The position numbers were made by a program, and so were the translations under genes. Shown here piece after piece: positions 1 to 7,380 of a DNA stretch of 18,941 bases (positions are counted from its first letter, which is position 1; each line of letters begins with the position of its first letter). Source of the DNA: JANNSW01 sp031431235 (GTDB lineage: Bacteria > Pseudomonadota > Alphaproteobacteria > Rhizobiales > Hyphomicrobiaceae); NCBI GenBank assembly GCA_031431235.1, contig JANPDA010000338.1, positions 1 to 18,941 of the forward strand, in the 5' to 3' direction. The notes beneath the pieces are model-generated. The model was not told the origin of the DNA, ran no database searches, and saw only the letters and a list, made by a program, of their open reading frames with translations.

Positions 1-461
1 AGTTCTTCGCGCTCGATGGGACGTCGCTCGAGCTCGCCGGACCCGAGCGAGCGACGCTCGGTCAGAACGACCGGGTGGTTGTCGTGCTGACGGTCGCCTC
101 CACCGACAAGCTGGGTGGCCGCGTGCTGCTGGTCGACCGGCTGCCGGCCGGGCTCGAGATCGAGAATCCGCGCCTCGTCGATGGCGGATCGGTCGCGGCG
201 CTCTCCTGGCTTGGCCAGACCGCGACGCCCGAGCACACTGAGTTCCGCGACGATCGCTTCCTCGCGGGCTTCGATCTCGATACCGCTACCATCCGTGAGG
301 CCATCGCCAAGGGAGAGCCGGCCAGCATCACGGTTGCCTACGTGGCGCGGGCGGTCAATCCGGGCATCTACCTGCACCCCGCCGCCACCATCGAGGACAT
401 GTACCGGCCCGAGCGCTTCGCCCGCACCGGCCATGGCAGTCTCGAGGTGAAGGTGAAGTGA
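1..461 (+). CDS. Alpha-2-macroglobulin family protein, C-terminal fragment
   Basis: The 3' end of a long gene that begins before the window; the frame is open from base 3 and stops with TGA at 459-461. About 152 residues are visible. They resemble the C-terminal domain of bacterial alpha-2-macroglobulins (YfhM type): a beta-rich stretch containing LLVDRLPAGLEIENP, an EFRDDRF segment, and a final VNPGIYLHPAATIEDMYRPE segment. Family members are large periplasmic, usually lipid-anchored, protease-trapping proteins thought to protect the envelope. The thioester region, lipobox and bait region lie outside the window, so activity cannot be judged. The stop lies one base before the ATG of pbpC. That neighbour pair (yfhM-pbpC) is known from other Gram-negative bacteria and supports the identification. 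Confidence 0.85.
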   Translation, partial: FFALDGTSLELAGPERATLGQNDRVVVVLTVASTDKLGGRVLLVDRLPAGLEIENPRLVDGGSVAALSWLGQTATPEHTEFRDDRFLAGFDLDTATIREAIAKGEPASITVAYVARAVNPGIYLHPAATIEDMYRPERFARTGHGSLEVKVK

Positions 462-462
462 T

Positions 463-2610
463 ATGAGGGAGCGGGCAGCGGGCAGCGGGCAGCAGGAGGA
501 ATGCCCTCTTTTCCGCTGCCTGCTGTCTGCTGCCCGTTGCCTTGTCCGCGGCGCCGCACTCGCCGTCATCCTCCTCACACTCGCCGTCACCATCGCCGAC
601 CGCGCGCTCGGCCCGCCGCCGCTCGCCGCTGCCGATACCGGCTCGGTGGTGGTGCTCGACCGGGAAGGCCGGCTGCTGCGCGGCTTCACCACCCGCGACG
701 GCCGATGGCGGCTGCCGGTCGAGGTGGCCGAGGTCCATCCGCGCTATCTGCTGATGCTGGCGGCCTTCGAGGACCGCCGGTTCCGCTCCCACAAGGGGGT
801 CGATCTGCTCGCGGTCGTACGCGCCGGCTTTCAACTGGCGGTCACTGGACACATCGTCTCGGGCGGCTCGACCCTCACCATGCAGGTCGCGCGCCTGCTC
901 GAGGGCCGCCACGACCGCTCTGTTGCCGGCAAGCTGCGTCAGATGCTGCGGGCGATCCAGCTCGAGCAGCGATTGAGCAAGGATGGGATCCTCGCGCTCT
1001 ACCTGAAGCTCGCTCCGTTCGGCGGCAATCTGGAAGGCGTGCGCGCGGCCTCGCTCGCCTATTTCGGCAAGGAGCCGCTGCGGCTGTCGGCTGGCGAGGC
1101 GGCACTCCTGGTCGCGCTGCCACAATCCCCCGAGACGAGGCGCCCCGATGTCGGCTCGGCTGCTGCGCGACGCGCCCGCGCCCGCGTGCTCGATCGCGCC
1201 GTCGAGGCCGGCGTGCTGAGCCTGCCGGAAGCCGTGCACGCGAAAGCCGAGCCGATCCCGACAGCGCGGAAATCCTTTCCCCAGATCGCCGCTCATCTTG
1301 CCGAAAGCATGGCGCGCCAGCTCGGCTCGGGCGAATCCGTGCGCCTGACAGTCGACCGCGACCTGCAATCGTCGCTCGAGCGGCTTGCCGCCGAGCAGGT
1401 CGAGCGTCTCGGCCGCCGGCTTTCGGTCGCGATCCTCGCCATCGACCACGTGACCGGCGAGGTGCTCGCCCATGTGGGCTCACCGGGCTATCTCGACCAG
1501 TCTCGATTCGGTGCGATCGACATGGTGCGGGCGGTGCGCTCGCCCGGCTCGACCCTGAAGCCGATGATCTATGGCCTCGCCTTCGAATCCGGCCTCGCCC
1601 ATCCCGAGACGCTGATCGAGGACAAGCCCGCTCGCTTCGGTCGCTATGCTCCGCGCAATTTCGACGAGACTTTCCATGGCACCGTCAGCGTGCGCGAGGC
1701 GCTGCAGCTCTCGCTCAACGTGCCGGCGGTCAAAGTGCTCGAAGCCGTCGGTCCGATGCGGCTGGCGGTCCGGCTTCGGGAGGCCGGGCTGGTGCTGCAA
1801 TTGCCGAGCGCGGCCACGCCCTCGCTCGCGATTGCGCTGGGCGGCGTTGGCATGACGCTGGAGGATCTGGTGACGCTCTATGGCGGGCTCGCCCGTGGTG
1901 GCGAGACGATCCCGCTGAAGCACCGGCTCGACGGCAAGGATATCCCGGTGGTCGGCAGCGCCCCGCGACACCTGCTCGGGCCGGTTGCAGCCTGGTACGT
2001 TCAGAGCATCCTCGCGGGCACGCCACCGCCGCACAACGCCTGGAGTGCTGATATCGCCTACAAGACCGGCACTTCCTATGGCTTCCGTGACGCCTGGGCA
2101 GCCGGCTTCGATGGCCGGCACACCATCGCCGTTTGGGTCGGACGTCCCGACGGGGTGCCCACGCCCGGGCTGACCGGCATCGGCGCCGCCGCACCGATCC
2201 TGTTCGATGCCTTCGCGCGCCTGCCGGGCGAGCGGGTCGCGCTCGCAAGGGCGCCCCGAGGCGCCCTCATTGCTTCGAGCGCAGCCTTGCCGCCGCCCCT
2301 TCGCCGGTTCCGCTCGGATGTGGTCGAGCCGACCACGGGCGCTTTCGCCGATCCCCCGGTCGCGGTTGCCTTTCCCCCCGACAAAGCCGAGCTCGCGCTC
2401 GCCGAGGCCGGCGACGGCAGCCCGGCCGCTTTGGCGCTCAAGGCCGAAGGCGGCGTGCTACCGCTCACGTGGCTGGTCGATGGCGCCCCGATCGTGTCCG
2501 ATCCGCGCCGGCGTGAGGCGTTCTTCCAGCCCGCCGGGCGCGGCTTCGTGAAGCTGTCCGTCATCGACGCCAAGGGCCAGGTCGATCGGGTGACGATCAG
2601 CATCAAATAG
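463..2610 (+). CDS. pbpC: Penicillin-binding protein 1C (PBP1C), bifunctional glycosyltransferase/transpeptidase
   Basis: A 715-residue class A penicillin-binding protein that polymerises and crosslinks peptidoglycan from the periplasmic face of the inner membrane. One membrane anchor spans about residues 29-46. The GT51 domain follows with the catalytic-glutamate motif EDRRF (E103), GGSTLTMQ at 134-141, and a QLEQRLSK...LYL segment near 166-181. The transpeptidase domain has SxxK at S363-K366, SLN at 417-419 and KTG at 534-536, so all catalytic motifs are intact. Residues from about 633 to the end fit the PBP1C-specific C-terminal domain. The ATG at 463 is the only usual start codon before the membrane segment, and a purine-rich GAGGTGAAGG stretch precedes it inside the upstream gene. 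The first 28 or so codons are formed largely by an inverted repeat at 474-541 and read as an unusual Ala/Gly/Cys-rich cytoplasmic tail. It is probably co-transcribed with the alpha-2-macroglobulin gene. Confidence 0.95.
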   Translation: MRERAAGSGQQEECPLFRCLLSAARCLVRGAALAVILLTLAVTIADRALGPPPLAAADTGSVVVLDREGRLLRGFTTRDGRWRLPVEVAEVHPRYLLMLAAFEDRRFRSHKGVDLLAVVRAGFQLAVTGHIVSGGSTLTMQVARLLEGRHDRSVAGKLRQMLRAIQLEQRLSKDGILALYLKLAPFGGNLEGVRAASLAYFGKEPLRLSAGEAALLVALPQSPETRRPDVGSAAARRARARVLDRAVEAGVLSLPEAVHAKAEPIPTARKSFPQIAAHLAESMARQLGSGESVRLTVDRDLQSSLERLAAEQVERLGRRLSVAILAIDHVTGEVLAHVGSPGYLDQSRFGAIDMVRAVRSPGSTLKPMIYGLAFESGLAHPETLIEDKPARFGRYAPRNFDETFHGTVSVREALQLSLNVPAVKVLEAVGPMRLAVRLREAGLVLQLPSAATPSLAIALGGVGMTLEDLVTLYGGLARGGETIPLKHRLDGKDIPVVGSAPRHLLGPVAAWYVQSILAGTPPPHNAWSADIAYKTGTSYGFRDAWAAGFDGRHTIAVWVGRPDGVPTPGLTGIGAAAPILFDAFARLPGERVALARAPRGALIASSAALPPPLRRFRSDVVEPTTGAFADPPVAVAFPPDKAELALAEAGDGSPAALALKAEGGVLPLTWLVDGAPIVSDPRRREAFFQPAGRGFVKLSVIDAKGQVDRVTISIK
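474..541. repeat. Imperfect inverted repeat (palindromic element) inside the start of pbpC
   Basis: A 23-base left arm at 474-496 pairs with 519-541 with three mismatches, around a 22-base centre. The left arm also contains a tandem array of a CGGGCAG-type heptamer-like unit beginning about 471. This looks like a small dispersed palindromic element of the kind usually found between genes, here translated as the N-terminus of PBP1C. Copy number elsewhere in the genome cannot be seen. Confidence 0.6.
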
Positions 2611-2621
2611 GCCGCACGATG

Positions 2622-2649
2622 GCACCGGTTCTCGCCAGGCTCCCGGTGC
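2622..2649. repeat. Short inverted repeat after pbpC
   Basis: GCACCGG at 2622-2628 is complementary to CCGGTGC at 2643-2649, around a 14-base loop, 11 bases after the pbpC stop. There is no following T run, so this is at best a weak transcription or mRNA 3'-end structure. The rest of the 114-base gap up to the next gene shows nothing recognisable. Confidence 0.3.
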
Positions 2650-2724
2650 GACGGCGTCGGCGCTTTATCCGTGCCACGGACCAGCTATTCTCATGCCGGA
2701 TGGATGGATGGACAGGCAGGCAGC

Positions 2725-3690
2725 ATGACGACAGGCAACGATAGCGGAACAGCGAGCCGGCTACGCCGCCTCATGAGCGCGCTGCTGATCGCGGCGCTCG
2801 CGGCACTCCATCTGCCCGGCCTCGCGCATTTTGCGATCGGCGATGGCAACCTCCTCGCTGCGTCAAATGCAAAGCAAAGCACGGCCGCCCGTGTGGTCGA
2901 AGCGGTCGCCACACGCCTTGCGCCGCGCAGCGGCGAAGGCCAGGTCGGCGTCTATGGCGGGATGACACGGACGCGGCGGAGCGACGTGACGCTGCTCCGA
3001 CCAGCCGGCGGCCAGATCAGGATCCCAGCCGTCGGGTGGCAGGGCCTGGACTTCACCGAGCCCGTCTACTACGGCGTGCGCATCACGCGCTGGTTCGCGG
3101 GTGCGCTCGGCGGCATGGTCGACTTCACCCATGCCAAGGCGATCGCTCCCAGGGACCAGCAGGTGACCCCGGAAGCGAGCGGCGGCGCCACGCCGATCGG
3201 CCCTGCCACCATCGGCCAGCTGTTCCGCAAGCTCGAATTCAGCCACGGCCACAACATGCTGACCTTGAACGGCCTCTGGCGTTTGCCGTTCGGCAGCTCG
3301 GGCGTCAGACCCTATGTCGGGCTCGGCGCCGGCGTTGCGTTGCCCCACACCGAGATCTGGATCGAAGGCGATGCATCGCGGACCTACGAGTATCAACTGA
3401 CCGGCCCGGTGGTGCAGGGATTGGCCGGCGTCGAGATCCGATTGGAACGCGGGCTTTCCTTCTTCATCGAGTACAAGCTCGCCTTCAGCAGCACCACGGC
3501 CCCTTTGTCCGGCCAGGATGGCAGTTGGCTCGGCGGCGATCTCTTCCGGCAGTTTCGACGCTGGGCGTCTGGCGAGCGGCCGCGCGACGGGCAGGCCCGG
3601 ACCGACCTGCTGACCCATCAATGGCTCGGCGGCATCAGCATCCGGCTCGAGCCACCGGTTGCCGCGCCTCGAGCGGATCGGTTTTCTTGA
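2725..3690 (+). CDS. Outer-membrane beta-barrel protein, lipid A oxidase (LpxQ)-like
   Basis: A protein of about 321 residues with a basic N-terminus, a hydrophobic export segment around residues 17-36, and alternating beta-strand sequence ending in a terminal strand (GGISIRLEP). The segments YYGVRITRWF, DFTHAKA (133-139) and EFSHGHNMLTLNGLWR (from about 171) recall the Rhizobium outer-membrane enzyme that oxidises the proximal glucosamine of lipid A to 2-aminogluconate. I recognise the family from these segments and cannot confirm enzyme activity. I chose the ATG at 2725, preceded by GGCAGG and giving a compact export signal. A GTG at 2671 and ATGs at 2704 and 2773 are in-frame alternatives. 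It lies 114 bases behind pbpC on the same strand, so it could be read from the same transcript or from its own promoter. A general outer-membrane porin-like barrel is the alternative. Confidence 0.65.
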   Translation: MTTGNDSGTASRLRRLMSALLIAALAALHLPGLAHFAIGDGNLLAASNAKQSTAARVVEAVATRLAPRSGEGQVGVYGGMTRTRRSDVTLLRPAGGQIRIPAVGWQGLDFTEPVYYGVRITRWFAGALGGMVDFTHAKAIAPRDQQVTPEASGGATPIGPATIGQLFRKLEFSHGHNMLTLNGLWRLPFGSSGVRPYVGLGAGVALPHTEIWIEGDASRTYEYQLTGPVVQGLAGVEIRLERGLSFFIEYKLAFSSTTAPLSGQDGSWLGGDLFRQFRRWASGERPRDGQARTDLLTHQWLGGISIRLEPPVAAPRADRFS

Positions 3691-3715
3691 CGCCCCACCC
3701 ACATGCCGATACACC
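3687..3715 (+). promoter_or_regulatory. Possible sigma70-type promoter for the aap operon
   Basis: TTGACG at 3687-3692 matches the -35 consensus in five of six bases. At 17 bases spacing lies TACACC (3710-3715), a poor -10 match. If used, transcription would begin near 3722, just before the leader hairpin. This is suggestive only; GC-rich alphaproteobacterial promoters are hard to call by eye. Confidence 0.25.
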
Positions 3716-3724
3716 AAACACCAA

Positions 3725-3752
3725 GGCCCTGTGCGCAGTCCTGCGCAGGGCT
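3725..3752 (+). promoter_or_regulatory. Hairpin in the aapJ leader or terminator of the preceding gene
   Basis: GCCCTG (3726-3731) plus CGCA (3734-3737) pair with TGCG (3742-3745) plus CAGGGC (3746-3751), giving ten base pairs around a GTCC loop with a two-base TG bulge. Only two T residues follow, so intrinsic termination would be weak. It ends 11 bases before the AGGGAGG ribosome binding site of aapJ, so it may insulate aapJ from upstream transcription or protect the 5' end of its mRNA. Confidence 0.5.
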
Positions 3753-3775
3753 TCCAGAAGAATAGGGAGGTTCAC

Positions 3776-4840
3776 ATGTCAGTTACAGATACCAAGCGCA
3801 GCGTCGCGCTGGCCGCCTCGGTCCTGGGCGCCACGATGCTCGGCCTTGCCGGCGTCGCATCCGCGGCCGACGGTCCGACGCTTACGTCGGTCAAGGCTGC
3901 CGGCGAGCTCAAATGCGGCGTCAGCACCGGCCTCGGCGGCTTCTCGATTCCCGACAGCGCCGGCGCCTGGACCGGCCTCGACGTCGACGTCTGCCGTGCG
4001 GTAGCTGCAGCGGTCCTCGGCGACGGCAACAAGGTCAAGTTCATCAGCCTCTCCGCCCAGCAGCGCTTCACCGCGCTCCAGAACGGCGAGGTCGACATGC
4101 TCTCGCGCAACTCCACCTGGACGCTGCAGCGCGACACCAAGCTCGGTCTCAACTTCACCAACGTGACCTTCTACGACGGCCAGGGCTTCATGGTCCCCAA
4201 GAAGCTCAACCTGAAGAGTGCCAAGGAGTTGAACGGCGCGACCGTGTGCGTCCAGACCGGTACCACGACCGAGCTCAACCTCGCCAACTACTTCCGCGCG
4301 AACGGCATGGAGTTCAAGCCGGTCGTGATCGAGAGCACGCAGGAAGTGCTCGCCGCCTACATCTCTGGCCGTTGCGACGTCTACACGACGGACGCCTCGG
4401 GCCTCGCCTCGCAGCTGAAGAACGATATCCCCAATGGCGCAGCCGACCACGTGATCCTGCCGGAGATCATCTCCAAGGAGCCGCTCGGCCCGGTCGTCCG
4501 CCAGGGTGACGAGCAGTGGACCGACATCGTGAAGTATTCGGTCTTCGCCCTGCTCCAAGCCGAGGAGAGCGGTCTGACGCAGGCCAACGTCGAGGAGATG
4601 GCTTCGAGCTCGAAGGATCCCGACGTGCAGTCGCTGTTGGGCGCCAAGAACGCCGAAGGCAAGACTTCGGGCAACGGCGAGGCGCTCGGCCTCGACGAGC
4701 AGTGGGCGGTCCGCGCCATCAAGGCGGTCGGCAATTACGGCGAGATCTTCGACCGTAACATCAAGCCACTCGGCCTCGAGCGCGGCATCAATGCGCTCTG
4801 GTCGAAAGGCGGGTTGATGTACGCCCCGCCGATGCGCTGA
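3776..4840 (+). CDS. aapJ: General L-amino acid ABC transporter, periplasmic binding protein AapJ
   Basis: A 354-residue solute-binding protein of the polar amino-acid family (SBP_bac_3). The ATG at 3776 has a strong AGGGAGG site at 3764-3770 and starts a typical Sec signal peptide: basic MSVTDTKR, a hydrophobic core, then GVASAA with cleavage near residue 28-30. The mature protein begins with a two-lobed binding fold and contains GLDVDVCRAVAAAV, ALQNGEVDMLSRNSTWT and TTDASGLASQL, as in Rhizobium AapJ. It captures many L-amino acids in the periplasm and passes them to AapQ/AapM. It heads aapJQMP; the stable hairpin in the gap before aapQ is a usual way to keep binding-protein mRNA more abundant than permease mRNA. 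Length and sequence are normal for the family. Confidence 0.95.
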   Translation: MSVTDTKRSVALAASVLGATMLGLAGVASAADGPTLTSVKAAGELKCGVSTGLGGFSIPDSAGAWTGLDVDVCRAVAAAVLGDGNKVKFISLSAQQRFTALQNGEVDMLSRNSTWTLQRDTKLGLNFTNVTFYDGQGFMVPKKLNLKSAKELNGATVCVQTGTTTELNLANYFRANGMEFKPVVIESTQEVLAAYISGRCDVYTTDASGLASQLKNDIPNGAADHVILPEIISKEPLGPVVRQGDEQWTDIVKYSVFALLQAEESGLTQANVEEMASSSKDPDVQSLLGAKNAEGKTSGNGEALGLDEQWAVRAIKAVGNYGEIFDRNIKPLGLERGINALWSKGGLMYAPPMR

Positions 4841-4852
4841 TCGCAGACTTCT

Positions 4853-4880
4853 GGAGGCCGCATCGCAAGATGCGGTCTCC
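4853..4880 (+). promoter_or_regulatory. Stable intercistronic hairpin between aapJ and aapQ
   Basis: Twelve contiguous pairs (4853-4864 with 4869-4880, one G-U wobble) close a GCAA tetraloop of the GNRA class. It begins 12 bases after the aapJ stop and is followed only by TTCC, so it lacks a proper T tract. The position and stability fit an mRNA-stabilising or partially terminating element that raises AapJ output over the membrane subunits. Confidence 0.7.
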
Positions 4881-4931
4881 TTCCATCTCGATCCGCGCGC
4901 TCGACGACCAATCTCCGGCCGGGCAGGGCTC

Positions 4932-6116
4932 ATGTCCACAGTCAGCCTAAGTGAGCGGCGCAGTCTCAGCTCTTTCCTGCACGACCGCGGTGTGCGTGGC
5001 ATTCTCTATCAGATCATCGCGCTCGCGTGTGTGCTCGGCCTCGGCGCCTATCTCGTCCACAACACACTCGTCAATCTCGAAAGCCGCAAGATCGCGACCG
5101 GCTACGGCTTCCTCAATCAGGAGGCGCGTTTCGAGATCGGCGAAAGTCTGATCGACTATTCCGCCGCCTCCTCCTATGGCCAGGCGCTGCTCGTCGGCTT
5201 TCTCAACACGCTGAAAGTCTCGATCGTGGGCATCGTGCTGGCGACGTTGCTCGGCGTTTCGGTCGGCATCCTCGGCCTGTCGCGCAACTGGATGGTCGCC
5301 CGCCTTGCCGGCGCCTATGTGAACTTCCTCCGGAACATCCCGATCCTGCTCCACATGTTCCTCTGGTACGTGTCGATCACGTACATGCTGCCGGGCTTGC
5401 GCGAAGCGATCTCGCCGGTCGCTGGAGTCTATCTGAGCCAGCGCGGACTGCAGTTCCCCGTCCCCGTCGCCGCGGCCGGCTGGAGTGCAGCCGTGTGGGC
5501 GCTGCCGCTCGGCATTGCGTTGGCTTACGGCGTCAAGCGCTGGGCGAGCGACCGCCAGGACCGGACAGGCCAGGCGTTTCCGGGTTTTTGGGTAGGTCTC
5601 GCGCTGGTGATCGGATTGCCGTTCCTCGCGTGGCTGCTGTTTGGAGCGCCAGCCGAGCTCAGCGTGCCCGAGCTGAAAGGCTTCAATTTCGTGGGCGGCG
5701 AGAACATCAGCCCCGAGTTCATGGCCGTGCTCGGCGGTCTCTCGATCTACACCTCCGCCTATATCGCCGAGATCACGCGCTCCGGCATCCTCGCGGTCTC
5801 CCACGGCCAGACCGAGGCCGGCCGGTCGCTCGGTTTGTCCGAAGGCGTGATCCTCAGCCGGGTCATCCTGCCGCAGGCGCTCCGGGTGATCATTCCCCCG
5901 ACCACCAGCCAATTTCTGAACCTCACCAAGAACTCCTCCCTTTCGGTCGCCGTCGGCTATCCCGACCTCGTCAGCGTTTCCAACACGACGTTGAACCAGA
6001 CCGGCCAGGCGATCGAGGTGATCGTCATCATCATGGCGGTCTATCTGACGACGAGCCTCGTCACGTCGGCGATCATGAACTGGTACAACTCGCGCGTCCA
6101 GCTGGTGGAGCGCTAG
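4932..6116 (+). CDS. aapQ: General L-amino acid ABC transporter, permease AapQ
   Basis: A 394-residue inner-membrane subunit of the HisM/GltK-like amino-acid permease family. A membrane segment lies at about residues 22-43 and several more follow. The binding-protein-dependent transport domain begins near residue 83 (QALLVGFLNTLKVSIVGIVLATLLG). The ATPase-docking EAA loop is at about residue 295 (EAGRSLGLSEGVILSRVILPQ). A long periplasmic/extra segment between the first and later helices (ESRKIATGYGFLNQEARFEI) is typical of AapQ and BztB. The ATG at 4932 follows a GGGCAGGG stretch. It forms the translocation pore with AapM. The gap to aapM is 170 bases, long for this operon, and contains palindromic repeat DNA. 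Confidence 0.93.
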   Translation: MSTVSLSERRSLSSFLHDRGVRGILYQIIALACVLGLGAYLVHNTLVNLESRKIATGYGFLNQEARFEIGESLIDYSAASSYGQALLVGFLNTLKVSIVGIVLATLLGVSVGILGLSRNWMVARLAGAYVNFLRNIPILLHMFLWYVSITYMLPGLREAISPVAGVYLSQRGLQFPVPVAAAGWSAAVWALPLGIALAYGVKRWASDRQDRTGQAFPGFWVGLALVIGLPFLAWLLFGAPAELSVPELKGFNFVGGENISPEFMAVLGGLSIYTSAYIAEITRSGILAVSHGQTEAGRSLGLSEGVILSRVILPQALRVIIPPTTSQFLNLTKNSSLSVAVGYPDLVSVSNTTLNQTGQAIEVIVIIMAVYLTTSLVTSAIMNWYNSRVQLVER

Positions 6117-6286
6117 ATGGGCGGCGCGGTCCTCGATCACCCTCCAACCAGCCGGCATCCCGGCCGAGCAGGCGCGCGTGCCAGGACCCTTGCCAAGCCC
6201 ATCCTCCTGCCGGCTGGGATCCCGGATCGGCTTGCAGCCGTCCGGGATGACGGGTGTGATCGTCGTGACGAATGGGGGCACCTGGC
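6117..6286. repeat. REP-like palindromic intergenic segment between aapQ and aapM
   Basis: The segment holds a strong palindrome at 6219-6248: 13 pairs around a TGC loop with one bulged T, outer arms ATCCCGGA and TCCGGGAT. A second inverted pair, CAGCCGGCA (6149-6157) and TGCCGGCTG (6208-6216), encloses most of the rest. GGATCCCGGAT...CCGGGATGAC motifs are common in dispersed intergenic repeats of Hyphomicrobiales. No coding signal was found. Confidence 0.6.
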
Positions 6287-7372
6287 ATGGCCGTGATCGA
6301 CCGCCCGCCGCCGGTGTCGACCGCCACGCCCGTCGTCTGGGTCCGCGAGAACCTGTTCTCGAGCCCGCTCAACTCGATCCTGACTCTCGGCTGCCTCTAT
6401 CTGCTCTACTTGGCGGTTCCTCCGCTGGTGAGCTGGGCGCTCGTCAACGCCGTCTGGGAGGCTGACCCGTTGGCTTGCCGTGCAGCCCAAGGGGTGGGCG
6501 CATGCTGGGGTATCGTGGCGGAGAAGCACCGGCTGATCATGTTCGGCCTCTATCCCTTCGATCAGCAATGGCGGCCGCTCTCGATGGTCGCGATCCTGCT
6601 CGGCCTCATCGCCATCAGCATGTTCCCCCGTTTCTGGCGTCCCGGGCTCGGTCTGGCCTGGGCGGCCGGCATTGTGGCCATGGGCGTGTTGATGTCGGGC
6701 GGCGTATTGGGCCTGCCGTCCGTCGAGACCGACAAATGGGGCGGCCTGCCGCTGACCCTCATTCTCTCGGTCAACAGCATGGTGTTCGGGTTCCCGCTCG
6801 GGATTGCGCTGGCGCTCGGCCGGCGCTCCAATCTGCCCGTGATCCGGGCCTTGTGCGTTACCTTCATCGAGCTCGTCCGCGGCGTGCCGCTGATCACCGT
6901 GCTGTTCATGGCTAGCCTGATGATCCCTTTGTTCCTGCCGCAGGGCTTCGACATCAACAAGCTCTTGCGCGCCCAGGTCGGCATCATTCTGTTCAGCGCC
7001 GCCTATCAGGCGGAAACCATTCGTGGCGGCCTGCAGGCGATCGGCAGGGGTCAGGGCGAGGCCGCCGACACTCTCGGCCTCGGCTATTGGCAGAAGACCG
7101 GCTTCATCGTGCTGCCACAGGCGCTCCGGATCGTCATTCCCCCGATGGTCAACTCCTTCATCGCGGGCTTCAAGGATACCAGCCTCGTCATCATTATCGG
7201 GCTGTTCGACCTGCTCGGCACCGCGCGCCTCGCTGCCAACGACCCCGTCTGGCGACCCTTCTACGTGGAGGGGCTGCTCTTCATCGCGCTCATCTACTTC
7301 GCCTTCTGCTACACGCTCGCCCGCTACAGCCGCTATCTCGAGACGCTCACCCGCAGGGGCGAGCACAGATGA
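6287..7372 (+). CDS. aapM: General L-amino acid ABC transporter, permease AapM
   Basis: A 361-residue second permease of the Aap importer. An N-terminal PVVWVRENLFSSPLNSILTLGCLYLLYL segment gives the first helix; helices continue through the protein. The EAA loop is near residue 258 (EAADTLGLGYWQKTGFIVLPQ), followed by ALRIVIPPMVNSFIAGFKDTSL, which closely parallels AapQ. I chose the ATG at 6287 because GGGGG at 6274-6278 sits at a good distance; an in-frame ATG at 6272 would add five residues. Its stop overlaps an in-frame ATG that could start aapP (ATGA at 7369-7372), so the two are likely translationally coupled. It pairs with AapQ in the membrane and with AapP on the cytoplasmic face. Confidence 0.93.
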   Translation: MAVIDRPPPVSTATPVVWVRENLFSSPLNSILTLGCLYLLYLAVPPLVSWALVNAVWEADPLACRAAQGVGACWGIVAEKHRLIMFGLYPFDQQWRPLSMVAILLGLIAISMFPRFWRPGLGLAWAAGIVAMGVLMSGGVLGLPSVETDKWGGLPLTLILSVNSMVFGFPLGIALALGRRSNLPVIRALCVTFIELVRGVPLITVLFMASLMIPLFLPQGFDINKLLRAQVGIILFSAAYQAETIRGGLQAIGRGQGEAADTLGLGYWQKTGFIVLPQALRIVIPPMVNSFIAGFKDTSLVIIIGLFDLLGTARLAANDPVWRPFYVEGLLFIALIYFAFCYTLARYSRYLETLTRRGEHR

Positions 7373-7380
7373 GGACGACC

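Noticed and set aside
355..1473. A 372-residue minus-strand frame opposite pbpC
   Set aside because: It is antisense to a complete, motif-bearing gene and has no recognisable domain.
501..2051. Long forward frame over pbpC starting at an ATG with a perfect AGGAGG site
   Set aside because: The translation is Arg/Ala/Pro-rich low-complexity sequence typical of a GC-rich shadow frame, while the overlapping PBP1C frame has all catalytic motifs.
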